From an uncultured Muribaculaceae bacterium (GTDB lineage Bacteria > Bacteroidota > Bacteroidia > Bacteroidales > Muribaculaceae), in the NCBI GenBank assembly GCA_910584665.1, contig CAJUBL010000021.1, positions 1 to 42,499 on the forward strand: 42,499 nt of DNA. Reading direction: 5' to 3'. Both the position numbers and the translations under genes were made by a program. This document shows positions 1 to 6,919 of this stretch, piece by piece. Position 1 is the first letter of the stretch; each line of letters begins with the position of its first letter. The notes under the pieces were generated by a model. It was not told the origin of the DNA. It was given only the letters and a program-made list of their open reading frames with translations, and did not search any database.

Positions 1-2
1 AG

Positions 3-320
3 ACATCATTTCTCACACCTGACGGCAAACCCAATACCGGTGACACTGTCGTAACAATCATATCACGGATATTATGCTCCCACGGCCTTAAGTTAACCTC
101 CGATATACAACAATGCGCAGGAGTCTGGATTTATCCGCCTGAATATTTTTGTCCAAAGAATGGTTACACCGGGGAAATGTTATTGACTCCGAATACGGTG
201 TCAATCCATCACTATGATGCTTCATGGAAGCCGTATGGCTATCGGTTGAAGAAAAAGATATCGGAAATTTTGGGCAGTCGGCTTACAGCTCTGATCAAGC
301 GCCTGAAACACATGATCTAA
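3..320 (+). CDS. Glycosyltransferase, GT32-like, C-terminal part (gene cut by window edge)
   Basis: The frame beginning at base 3 is open from the window edge to a TAA at 318-320 and gives about 105 residues with no internal start needed. The segment IYPPEYFCPKNGYTGE followed by NTVSIHHYDASW is the usual C-terminal signature of GT32-like (DXD, OCH1/capsular) sugar transferases of Bacteroidales. These use a nucleotide-sugar to extend surface polysaccharide. The DXD region would lie outside the window, so donor and acceptor cannot be inferred. The tail is basic (KKK, RLKHMI), as expected for a membrane-associated cytoplasmic enzyme. It converges on the ApbE gene across a repeat-filled gap. The family call is by motif recognition; the coding frame itself is clear. 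Confidence 0.72.
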   Translation, partial: TSFLTPDGKPNTGDTVVTIISRILCSHGLKLTSDIQQCAGVWIYPPEYFCPKNGYTGEMLLTPNTVSIHHYDASWKPYGYRLKKKISEILGSRLTALIKRLKHMI

Positions 321-347
321 GTTTCATCCGGAAAGAAGTGAAGCGCA

Positions 348-488
348 GATCCATCCGGATGGTTAATTTAAATCTGTGTAATCTGCGCTTTTATTCACAG
401 ATCCATCCGGATGGTTAATTTAAATCTGCGTAATCCGCGCTTTTATTCACAGATCCATCCGATGGTTAATTTTAATCCGCGCTTTTAT
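348..488. repeat. Tandem repeat, 52-bp unit, about 2.7 copies
   Basis: Units start at 348, 400 and 452 with an exact 52-base period. Each begins GATCCATCCGGATGG, then TTAATTTAAATCTG, then a TAATCYGCGCTTTTATTCACA end. The first two units differ at only a few positions; the third has lost bases in the palindromic CATCCGGATG core and in the middle. The same words (CATCCGGATG, AATCTGCG, GCGCTTTTA) recur in the gaps at 24452-24700 and 37890-38372, so this is a local expansion of a dispersed repeat. It lies between two convergent genes and may act at transcript ends. It carries no convincing ORF. Confidence 0.85.
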
Positions 489-492
489 GTTC

Positions 493-1503
493 TTAGTTGT
501 ATTCGGGGAATCCTGATGTTGCGGTTATTTTAATTGTTCCGTCATTTTCTGCAGTGACTAAAAGAGAGCTGGCTCCAGGATAGCTTTCGATCATGGAGAG
601 TGCCGAATCGGGCGGCATTGCCATGCAGGCCGTGGCGAGGGCGTCTGCAATAGCACAGTCATGGGCTATTACCGTGGCACTCAATGTATTGGTTTGTATT
701 GGTCGCCCGGTTACCGTACTTATTGTATGACCTATATGCACGCCGTTGATATTTTTGAAATTGCGATAGTTGCCCGATGTGGCAATGCCACAGTCTGTTA
801 TCTCGACAGTCGTCAGGCGTCGGTGTCCGGCTATGGAGTCGATGGGGGCGTCTATCATTATCCGCCATGTTTTTCCTCGGTCGTTATTCCCTCGCAGAGC
901 AATCTCCCCTCCTATCTCTATCATATAATTGTCAGCGCCGTTGCGCCTTAGCATTCTGCCGATCTCGTCACATGCATATCCTTTTGTGACCGCACTGAAA
1001 TTGAATGTTGTTGACGGCGATTTCTTTTTTATCATCATGTCGGGACCTATATGGCAGCCGTCAATGCCTACGGTTTTAAGTACGCTGGATATTACGCTGT
1101 CATTGAATGACTTGACATCATTCCCGTCATATCCGAACCCCCATAGGTTTATAAGAGGGGATATTGTGGGATCAAAAGCCTTGGCTGACACACGGTTAAT
1201 ATCCTGTGATATAGCCATGATGTTGGCTATGTCTTTGTCAACAGTCATTGAATGGTTGCTGTTTATCCTGGCAATGAGCGAGTTAGAGTTGAACGGCGAC
1301 AGGGACATCTCGATACGGTTCATTACGGCCATTATTGAGTCGTCAAGATTACGGTCTCCGCTGTATCTGATAGTATATGTAGTGTTCCATACAGCCCCCT
1401 CCATGACGTGGAAACGCTGACATGAATCACAGCCGGTCAGTATTGCTGTAATTAAGCAGAATAGGAATGTGTGTGTAAGATATCCGGAACTGTTGTGTCT
1501 CAT
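493..1503 (-). CDS. apbE: ApbE family FAD:protein FMN transferase, lipoprotein
   Basis: 336 residues. The N-terminus is a lipoprotein signal with lipobox LTGC at Cys25, so the mature enzyme is probably anchored on the periplasmic side. ApbE transfers FMN from FAD to a Thr in target flavoproteins such as NqrC or RnfG, using Mg2+. Visible family features are a WNTTYTIRY start of the domain, FDPTISPLINLWGFG, SAVTKGYACDEIG, the IEIGGEI flavin-binding stretch, TSGNY, and HTISTVTGRPIQ. Length is normal. Its start ATG overlaps the stop of the sensor kinase by ATGA, so it is the last gene of a regulator-kinase-ApbE operon. No obvious flavinylation substrate is in the window; it probably acts on one encoded elsewhere. 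Confidence 0.93.
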   Translation of the reverse strand: MRHNSSGYLTHTFLFCLITAILTGCDSCQRFHVMEGAVWNTTYTIRYSGDRNLDDSIMAVMNRIEMSLSPFNSNSLIARINSNHSMTVDKDIANIMAISQDINRVSAKAFDPTISPLINLWGFGYDGNDVKSFNDSVISSVLKTVGIDGCHIGPDMMIKKKSPSTTFNFSAVTKGYACDEIGRMLRRNGADNYMIEIGGEIALRGNNDRGKTWRIMIDAPIDSIAGHRRLTTVEITDCGIATSGNYRNFKNINGVHIGHTISTVTGRPIQTNTLSATVIAHDCAIADALATACMAMPPDSALSMIESYPGASSLLVTAENDGTIKITATSGFPEYN

Positions 1504-2975
1504 TTCCTGGGACGTCGGAGAGTGAAAGTGAACTGCAGGCCTCCTGATTCACGATTGGCTACTGTTATCGATCCGCCTAAGGCATTGATAGTGCTTTTTA
1601 CGATTGGCAGCCCGAGTCCGGTGCCACCGTTGCGGCGGGCACGTCCCGCATCGACACGGTAGAAACGTTCGAACAGATGGTTCAGGCTCTCAGGCGGCAC
1701 TCCTACACCGTCATCGTAGAAAATAAACGAATAGTAGTGCTCGCTGGTGTCGATGCATTTGATTACCATTTCGGTGCCGTGTGAGTAGAATGTGGCGTTC
1801 TTTATGAGATTGAGCAGCATTGCGTTGAGAAGAGATTTGTTTCCCATCACAATACATTCGTAGGGGAGGACCATTGATAGCTTCATGTTGCCTGCGATAC
1901 CGCTTGCCTCTACCTCTTCGATCGTATTGGTCACAAGCTCTCTGAAATCGATTGGCTCGATCGAGACCGTGCCGTTTGACTCTTCAAGGCGTGTCATCGT
2001 CGACAGGTCGTTGAGCAGATCACACAGACGGTTGACCTGGCTCTGGGCTTTGGTTAGAAAGTGTGTACGGGCGTTCCCGTCCATTGACGGTTCGTCAAGC
2101 ACAGTGTCGATGTATCCTTTGATGATGCCGACGGGAGTCTTCAGTTCGTGAGATATGTTGTTGGTTAGCTGACGCTTGAGTTTGGAACGTTCCTCAATGG
2201 CATGCAATGCCATGTTATGTTCATGTTCGCGTGCGGCTACCGCCGCGCTCCGTGCGTTGTATATCTGTACTACCTGACGTGTGATGTCTCCGAGTTCATC
2301 GTCGGGAAACTCGTTAAAAGTCACAAAGTCCCGGTCATTGGCGGCTCGTGTCACAAAATCTCTCAGCACCGTAATGTTGCGTGTGACATGTCGTGTGGTG
2401 ACATATGCGATCACAGTCATTACTATCAGCATCGTAAAGATTATGATCCACATGAAAGCATCGGTGGTCAGGGCTTGTGATACTGACACATTATATGGAA
2501 GAATTGTTCTTACCTGAAGTGTCGAGTCGGGCGATACCAGTGTACGGTAGTAAAAATATTCATCAGGATTGAATCCCAGCGAGTCGACAGTGATATTGTC
2601 CATGTCGGTACCGTTGATGATACCGTCATTGTTAAGATCATAGAAATCGGAGAATCTGAATTTATAACCGCTGCCGTCGATATACTGATGCGTGCGGTAG
2701 TCGGTAATCACGACACTCATCTCGTCAAGCGGGGTGCCTGCGAAGTATCCCTCCATGTAGTCAAGGTATTGTTTGAGGCCTTCTCCCTTGCTGTAGTGGG
2801 ATATGAGCACGCTGTTGAAGACGTCAAGCTGTTGTGTGAGTATGTCCCGGCGGGTGTTGCGTTCGTGGTTGTAAAGCAGGATACCTAATGCTATGACTAC
2901 CATCCACAGCAGGCTTACCAGGGTGAGGAACAGACGTACCTGAAGGTTAAACTTCCTCTTTAAAACCGTAGCCAT
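1500..2975 (-). CDS. Membrane sensor histidine kinase with calcium-loop-like sensor segment
   Basis: 491 residues. Transmembrane segments lie at about 14-34 and 174-192, enclosing a periplasmic sensor of about 140 residues. A HAMP-like linker follows, then a HisKA domain with SHELKTP (His276 as phospho-acceptor), an N box around LLNLIKNA, and ATP-lid motifs DDGVGVPPE and GGTGLGLPIV. The sensor contains DLNNDGIINGTD at residues 113-124, which matches the 12-residue dockerin/EF-hand calcium loop. The ATG at 2975 overlaps the response regulator gene by 29 bases; the next Met lies inside the first membrane segment, so this start is preferred. It should phosphorylate the adjacent regulator. The natural signal is unknown; calcium is an inference from the loop only. 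Confidence 0.95.
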   Translation of the reverse strand: MATVLKRKFNLQVRLFLTLVSLLWMVVIALGILLYNHERNTRRDILTQQLDVFNSVLISHYSKGEGLKQYLDYMEGYFAGTPLDEMSVVITDYRTHQYIDGSGYKFRFSDFYDLNNDGIINGTDMDNITVDSLGFNPDEYFYYRTLVSPDSTLQVRTILPYNVSVSQALTTDAFMWIIIFTMLIVMTVIAYVTTRHVTRNITVLRDFVTRAANDRDFVTFNEFPDDELGDITRQVVQIYNARSAAVAAREHEHNMALHAIEERSKLKRQLTNNISHELKTPVGIIKGYIDTVLDEPSMDGNARTHFLTKAQSQVNRLCDLLNDLSTMTRLEESNGTVSIEPIDFRELVTNTIEEVEASGIAGNMKLSMVLPYECIVMGNKSLLNAMLLNLIKNATFYSHGTEMVIKCIDTSEHYYSFIFYDDGVGVPPESLNHLFERFYRVDAGRARRNGGTGLGLPIVKSTINALGGSITVANRESGGLQFTFTLRRPRK

Positions 2976-3669
2976 ATCCCGTCTTGGTGTGGATGTATTT
3001 TCCGTAATCCAGGAGCTTGTCTCTCAGGCGTTTGATGTTTACGTCGATAGCTCGTTGCCCTATGACTGTCTTGTCCGGCCATACGTTTTCCATTATTTCC
3101 TGACGGGAGAGTATGCGGTTGCGTTGCCCCATCAGGAAAACAAGAAGGTCCAGTTCGTTACGTGTCAGTTTCACAGGAGTGCCGTCAATGTAGCATTGTT
3201 TCTCGTTGCGGTTGATTCTCAATGTCTTGAATGTGATGTCTGGTTCATATACCTGCTGGTGGACCCGGGGTGCGACAGGTATCTCGACAACCTTCGGAGG
3301 CATAGCACGTCTCAGCACTGCCTTTACACGTGCTATCACAGCCCCGATCACAAAAGGTTTGGTAATGTAGTCATCTCCGCCTATATTCAGTCCCATCACA
3401 GTGTCGTCCTCGCCTGCCATAGCGGTACAGAAGATTACCGGAATGTTCTCGGTCTCAGGATTATACTTGATTTTCTTGACAAGGTCGAAGCCACTCATCT
3501 TGTCCATCATTATATCAACGATGAGCAGGGAGTAACATGCAATATTGAGACCCAGTGCCTCCTCGGCACTGTATGCTGTGTCTACATCATACCCTTCTTT
3601 CTCGAGGTTATATTTCAGGATTTCGCATATCGCTTCCTCGTCGTCGATAACTAATATTCTTCCTTGCAT
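2947..3669 (-). CDS. OmpR/PhoB-type response regulator
   Basis: 240 residues. The receiver domain covers about residues 3-120, with acidic pocket Asp9/Asp10, phospho-acceptor Asp52 (LLIVDIMM) and the conserved Lys in DYITKPF. A winged-helix DNA-binding domain follows (about 145-237), with LTRNELDLLVFL, the recognition-helix region RAIDVNIKRLRDKL and the wing TKTGYGYGF. It is the first gene of the operon with the sensor kinase and ApbE, so it probably controls envelope genes and itself. Upstream, on the minus strand, 3744-3751 reads TAATTTCG, a weak match to the Bacteroidetes -7 box; I could not find a convincing -33 element. Target genes cannot be read from the window. Confidence 0.95.
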   Translation of the reverse strand: MQGRILVIDDEEAICEILKYNLEKEGYDVDTAYSAEEALGLNIACYSLLIVDIMMDKMSGFDLVKKIKYNPETENIPVIFCTAMAGEDDTVMGLNIGGDDYITKPFVIGAVIARVKAVLRRAMPPKVVEIPVAPRVHQQVYEPDITFKTLRINRNEKQCYIDGTPVKLTRNELDLLVFLMGQRNRILSRQEIMENVWPDKTVIGQRAIDVNIKRLRDKLLDYGKYIHTKTGYGYGFKEEV

Positions 3670-3839
3670 TGTTACTTTGTTTCTATTGCTTATTGATAAC
3701 AGGTTTACCGATGGTTATATCAGATCAGTCCGTTGCTGTCATGCGAAATTACAAATTAAATTACTACGATAAGGGTTAACAAAAGTTAAAACGGACATTA
3801 ATACGTAAGTTTAGTCCAAATGTAATCAATAGGTAACCT

Positions 3840-3869
3840 AACAGCAATATCGCTGGTCCTGTTGCTGTT
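3840..3869 (-). terminator. Possible hairpin at the end of the glf transcript
   Basis: AACAGCAA at 3840-3847 pairs perfectly with TTGCTGTT at 3862-3869 across a 14-base loop, 11 bases past the mutase stop. There is no clear U-run on the minus strand, so this is a weak candidate for transcript-end processing rather than a classic intrinsic terminator. The rest of the 3670-3880 gap is AT-rich and probably holds the regulator promoter. Confidence 0.35.
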
Positions 3870-3880
3870 TTATGTGTCTG

Positions 3881-5020
3881 TTACAACGGTATCTCAAGGG
3901 CCTCGGCGATGACAGGTGCCATATCGTAGTAGCGGTATCTGGCAAGTCGTCCTCCGAATATCACGTTCTGTTCTTTTTCCGCAAGATGACGGTATTGGTC
4001 ATAGACCTGCGTGTTGCGTTCGTCGTTGACAGGGTAGTACGGTTCCATTCCGGGGGCCCATTCTGTAGAGTATTCGCGTGAAATGATTGTAACCGGGTTA
4101 TCGTAGACAGCCCGGCCGAATGTTTCGAAGTGTTTATGCTCAATGATGCGTGTATACGGAACGTCGGCCGACGTGTAGTTTACTACGGCGTTGCCCTGGT
4201 AGTTGGGAGTATCAAGAGTTTCGGTTTCAAAGCGTACGGTCCGGTATTCGAGGTGACCGTAGCGGTAACCGTAGTAGCGGTCGATAGGACCTGTGTATAC
4301 CAGTTTGTCGCACATTGACATCCAATGCTCACGCTGATCAAAGAAATCGGTGTCAAGCAGCATATCCGCTCCGTAAAGCAACTGTTCTACAAGCCGGGTG
4401 TATCCTCCTTCGGGTATTCCCTGATAGATGTCGTTGAAGTAATTGTTGTCAAATGTGAGCCTTACGGGAAGTCTCTTTATTATGAATGCGGGAAGCGATT
4501 CACACGGACGTCCCCATTGCTTCTCGGTGTACCCCTCGATAAGTTGCCGGAATATGTCACGGCCTATCAGCGCCAGTGCCTGTTCCCGCAGATTGCGTGG
4601 CTCGGTGATGCCGTCGGCTTTCATGGCGGCGACAGCCTCGTTCCGTTGTTCCTCAAGGCGTGCAATCGCTTCGGCTGGTGTTTTTGTTCCCCACATCTGG
4701 TAGAAGGTGTTCATGTTGAACGGCAGATTGTATAACTTTCCATCCGGAGCCTGTGCCACGGGGCAGTTGGTATAGCGGTTGAATGGAATAAGGCTGTTCA
4801 CAAAATCCCATACGCGACGGTCGGACGTGTGGAATATATGGGCCCCGTAGCGGTGGACGTTGATACCGTCGACCAGCTGTGTATATACATTGCCGGCGAT
4901 GTGATTACGTCGTTCGATTACCAGACATGTATATCCTGCATCGGTAGCGCGTCGGGCAAATGTGGCGCCGAACAGTCCGGCACCTACAATAACATAGTCA
5001 TAGTGGCTCTTAAGCTCCAT
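3881..5020 (-). CDS. glf: UDP-galactopyranose mutase
   Basis: 379 residues, the usual length. It converts UDP-galactopyranose to UDP-galactofuranose with reduced FAD and supplies Galf for surface glycans. The N-terminal FAD-binding motif GAGLFG starts at residue 13, followed by IERRNHIAGNVYT and YGAHIFHT. The central region has GYTEKQWG and RLPVRLTFDNNYFND; the C-terminal signature is EYS...PYYPVNDERN and GGRLARYRYYDM. The common family form of the last motif is GGRLAEYKYYDM, so the Glu-to-Arg change there is a small deviation. It is transcribed alone from the promoter at 5047-5078. No galactofuranosyltransferase is adjacent, though a GT32-like gene ends at 320. Confidence 0.96.
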   Translation of the reverse strand: MELKSHYDYVIVGAGLFGATFARRATDAGYTCLVIERRNHIAGNVYTQLVDGINVHRYGAHIFHTSDRRVWDFVNSLIPFNRYTNCPVAQAPDGKLYNLPFNMNTFYQMWGTKTPAEAIARLEEQRNEAVAAMKADGITEPRNLREQALALIGRDIFRQLIEGYTEKQWGRPCESLPAFIIKRLPVRLTFDNNYFNDIYQGIPEGGYTRLVEQLLYGADMLLDTDFFDQREHWMSMCDKLVYTGPIDRYYGYRYGHLEYRTVRFETETLDTPNYQGNAVVNYTSADVPYTRIIEHKHFETFGRAVYDNPVTIISREYSTEWAPGMEPYYPVNDERNTQVYDQYRHLAEKEQNVIFGGRLARYRYYDMAPVIAEALEIPL

Positions 5021-5046
5021 AGTTGTAAATGATTGTGTATACTCTA

Positions 5047-5078
5047 CAAAGCTATGAAAAAAAATTTACAGATGCAAA
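5047..5078 (-). promoter_or_regulatory. Bacteroidetes-type promoter for glf
   Basis: On the minus strand TAGCTTTG (5047-5054) matches the -7 consensus TAnnTTTG, and TTTG (5075-5078) lies 20 bases upstream as a -33 element. Transcription would start near 5040, giving a leader of about 20 bases before the ATG at 5020. Confidence 0.65.
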
Positions 5079-5120
5079 ACATGGATTTGCCCTGACTGAA
5101 CCCCTGCTGTGCCCTGAAAG

Positions 5121-6185
5121 CTATAGGTGCAGAAGATCGCGGTAGATGTCAAGAGCGGCAGTGATTTCCTCTGCCGGAACTGTCACACCGCACTCATAGG
5201 AGCCGATGGCCCGTAGCAGTGTGAAATTTATCCTGTCCGTGCGTTCGTTTTTTTTGTCGTGGCCCATCAGTTCCAGTAATTGCGGATAGTCGTAGCATGT
5301 TATCGGAAATGCACCGTAGTTATTGCTGATGTAACCGGCCAGGCGGTACAGCGGGGCGGTTGATAATCCCAGAATTGTGTGGGAGAGTATGAGAGTCACG
5401 ATTAGGCCGTAGGCTACGGCGTAGCCGTGAGGAATAGGTCTGCGGCGTCCCATGGCCATGGTTTCGAAGGCGTGCCCGGCGGTGTGTCCGAGATTAAGTG
5501 CTCTGCGGGGCCCTTTCTCTGTGGGATCGGTTGTTACAATGTGGCGTTTGACTTCGACGCTCCTCTGTAACAGGGTCAGCAGTTCCTGTGGGGTGTGGTG
5601 GTCGGCGGGGCGTGATGTGAGCGCCTCGAATTCTGCATCCGATGTGAGCAGGGCGTGTTTTATCATCTCTGCATAGCCCGATCGTATTTCCTCAGCAGGT
5701 AATGTTTTAAAAAATGAGGTTGAAATTATCACGAACGGTGCTTCGTTGAATACACCGATCTCATTTTTCAGTCCGTTGAAGTTGATCCCGGTCTTGCCGC
5801 CTACTGAGGCATCGACGGCAGCTAAAAGCGTTGTCGGAACATTTATGAACGGTATCCCCCGTTTGAAGGTCGAGGCGGCAAATGCTCCGAGATCGGTGAT
5901 GACTCCGCCGCCGATGTTGATCAGCAGGCTGCTCCGTGTCCCTCCGTTGTCTCCCAGCATTTTCCACACATGAGCCAGTGATTCGAGGTTCTTGCTGATG
6001 TCGCCGGACGGTATGGTTATGACCGTTGACCGGGCGAGAAGAGCCGATGCCGATTGTAACTCGGGCAGTACACACCGTGCAGTGTTGTCATCTGCGAGTA
6101 TAAATGTCGAGTTGGGTTTGATGTCATTGGCAACTGCCTGAATGTGAGCTGCCACATCGTTTGTAAACAGAAGTTGCTGTGTCAT
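5121..6185 (-). CDS. aroB: 3-dehydroquinate synthase
   Basis: 354 residues. It catalyses the second step of the shikimate pathway, converting DAHP to 3-dehydroquinate with NAD and a divalent metal in the cytoplasm. Seen in sequence: the NAD/phosphate-binding stretch INIGGGVITDLGAFAAS, the family signature VPTTLLAAVDASVGGKTGIN, the metal ligand region SGYAEMIKHALL, LNLGHTAGHAFE, and IPHGYAVAYG. All key Asp, Lys, Glu and His positions seem present. Its ATG overlaps the HAD gene stop by ATGA, so it is the last gene of the asd-led operon. Sharing a transcript with asd places two amino-acid/cell-wall precursor steps under one promoter. Confidence 0.97.
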   Translation of the reverse strand: MTQQLLFTNDVAAHIQAVANDIKPNSTFILADDNTARCVLPELQSASALLARSTVITIPSGDISKNLESLAHVWKMLGDNGGTRSSLLINIGGGVITDLGAFAASTFKRGIPFINVPTTLLAAVDASVGGKTGINFNGLKNEIGVFNEAPFVIISTSFFKTLPAEEIRSGYAEMIKHALLTSDAEFEALTSRPADHHTPQELLTLLQRSVEVKRHIVTTDPTEKGPRRALNLGHTAGHAFETMAMGRRRPIPHGYAVAYGLIVTLILSHTILGLSTAPLYRLAGYISNNYGAFPITCYDYPQLLELMGHDKKNERTDRINFTLLRAIGSYECGVTVPAEEITAALDIYRDLLHL

Positions 6186-6919
6186 AGTCTGAGATGTTTC
6201 AGTAGTTCGGGCATGATATCGGCGAGAACCTGCATTGAGGGTAATACCAGATCGGCACCTGATGCGGCAAACGTCTCGGCGGGAATGGGACCTGTGGTGA
6301 GGGCTACGGTAAATGCGCCGGATGCGACAGCGCTCTCCACTCCGATCGGGGCATTTTCTATTGCCATTGATTGCCAGTATTTTACGCCTGCCATCTCCAT
6401 GCCTTTAAGATATGGTTCGGGATGTGGCTTGCCATGGGTTACATTTAGTGCTGTAACACGATGACTGTCGGCGAAAGCACCCGGGTAGTCGTTGTTGAGG
6501 CGGTCGAGTACCGATGGCTGTCCCGAGCCGGTAACAAGTACGGTCATGATGTCAGCCTTTAAAAGGCTGGATATCATCTGTTTGGCTCCGGGCATAGGCA
6601 GTACGGCCGGCAATTGGTTGAAATATTGAGTCTTTTGGAAATACAGATCGTTAATTAATTGTAAATCAGGTATCTTATTCCACTGTCTCTGCCACAGCCT
6701 GGTTATGGTGGATGCTCCTGTCATTCCTTCATACAGGTAGAACTCTTCACGTGTGCAGTCAATACCCTGTTCGGTCATCAGTCTGTACCAGGCGGCAGTG
6801 TGGTTACGCATGGAGTCGTAGAGTGTCCCGTCCATGTCTATGAGTGCGGCTCTGACATCGATGTGGGAATGTGTGATACGGCCTTTCCAGTGGTTTATAG
6901 CAGAGATTATCTGATCCAT
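6182..6919 (-). CDS. HAD-superfamily hydrolase, beta-phosphoglucomutase-like
   Basis: 245 residues with a full HAD fold. Motif I is DMDGTLYDS (nucleophile Asp28, general acid Asp30), motif II is VLVTGSG, the Lys motif lies in HGKPHPEPYLKG, and the acidic motif IV is in AIENAPIGVESA. The helical cap between about residues 40 and 105 is of the beta-phosphoglucomutase/phosphoglycolate type. It probably removes phosphate from a small sugar or related phosphate; the substrate cannot be read from sequence. It overlaps the AsmA-like gene by 13 bases and aroB by 4, so the three are translationally linked. Confidence 0.9.
   Translation of the reverse strand: MDQIISAINHWKGRITHSHIDVRAALIDMDGTLYDSMRNHTAAWYRLMTEQGIDCTREEFYLYEGMTGASTITRLWQRQWNKIPDLQLINDLYFQKTQYFNQLPAVLPMPGAKQMISSLLKADIMTVLVTGSGQPSVLDRLNNDYPGAFADSHRVTALNVTHGKPHPEPYLKGMEMAGVKYWQSMAIENAPIGVESAVASGAFTVALTTGPIPAETFAASGADLVLPSMQVLADIMPELLKHLRL

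Noticed and set aside
224..418. 64-codon plus-strand ORF
   Set aside because: It overlaps the glycosyltransferase tail in another frame and ends in the tandem repeat.
348..488. CRISPR-like array
   Set aside because: The whole 52-base unit repeats with no unique spacers and only 2.7 copies; there are no cas genes.
2989..3654. 221-codon ORF opposite the response regulator
   Set aside because: It is antisense to a gene with clear motifs; the composition is that of a reverse-strand shadow.
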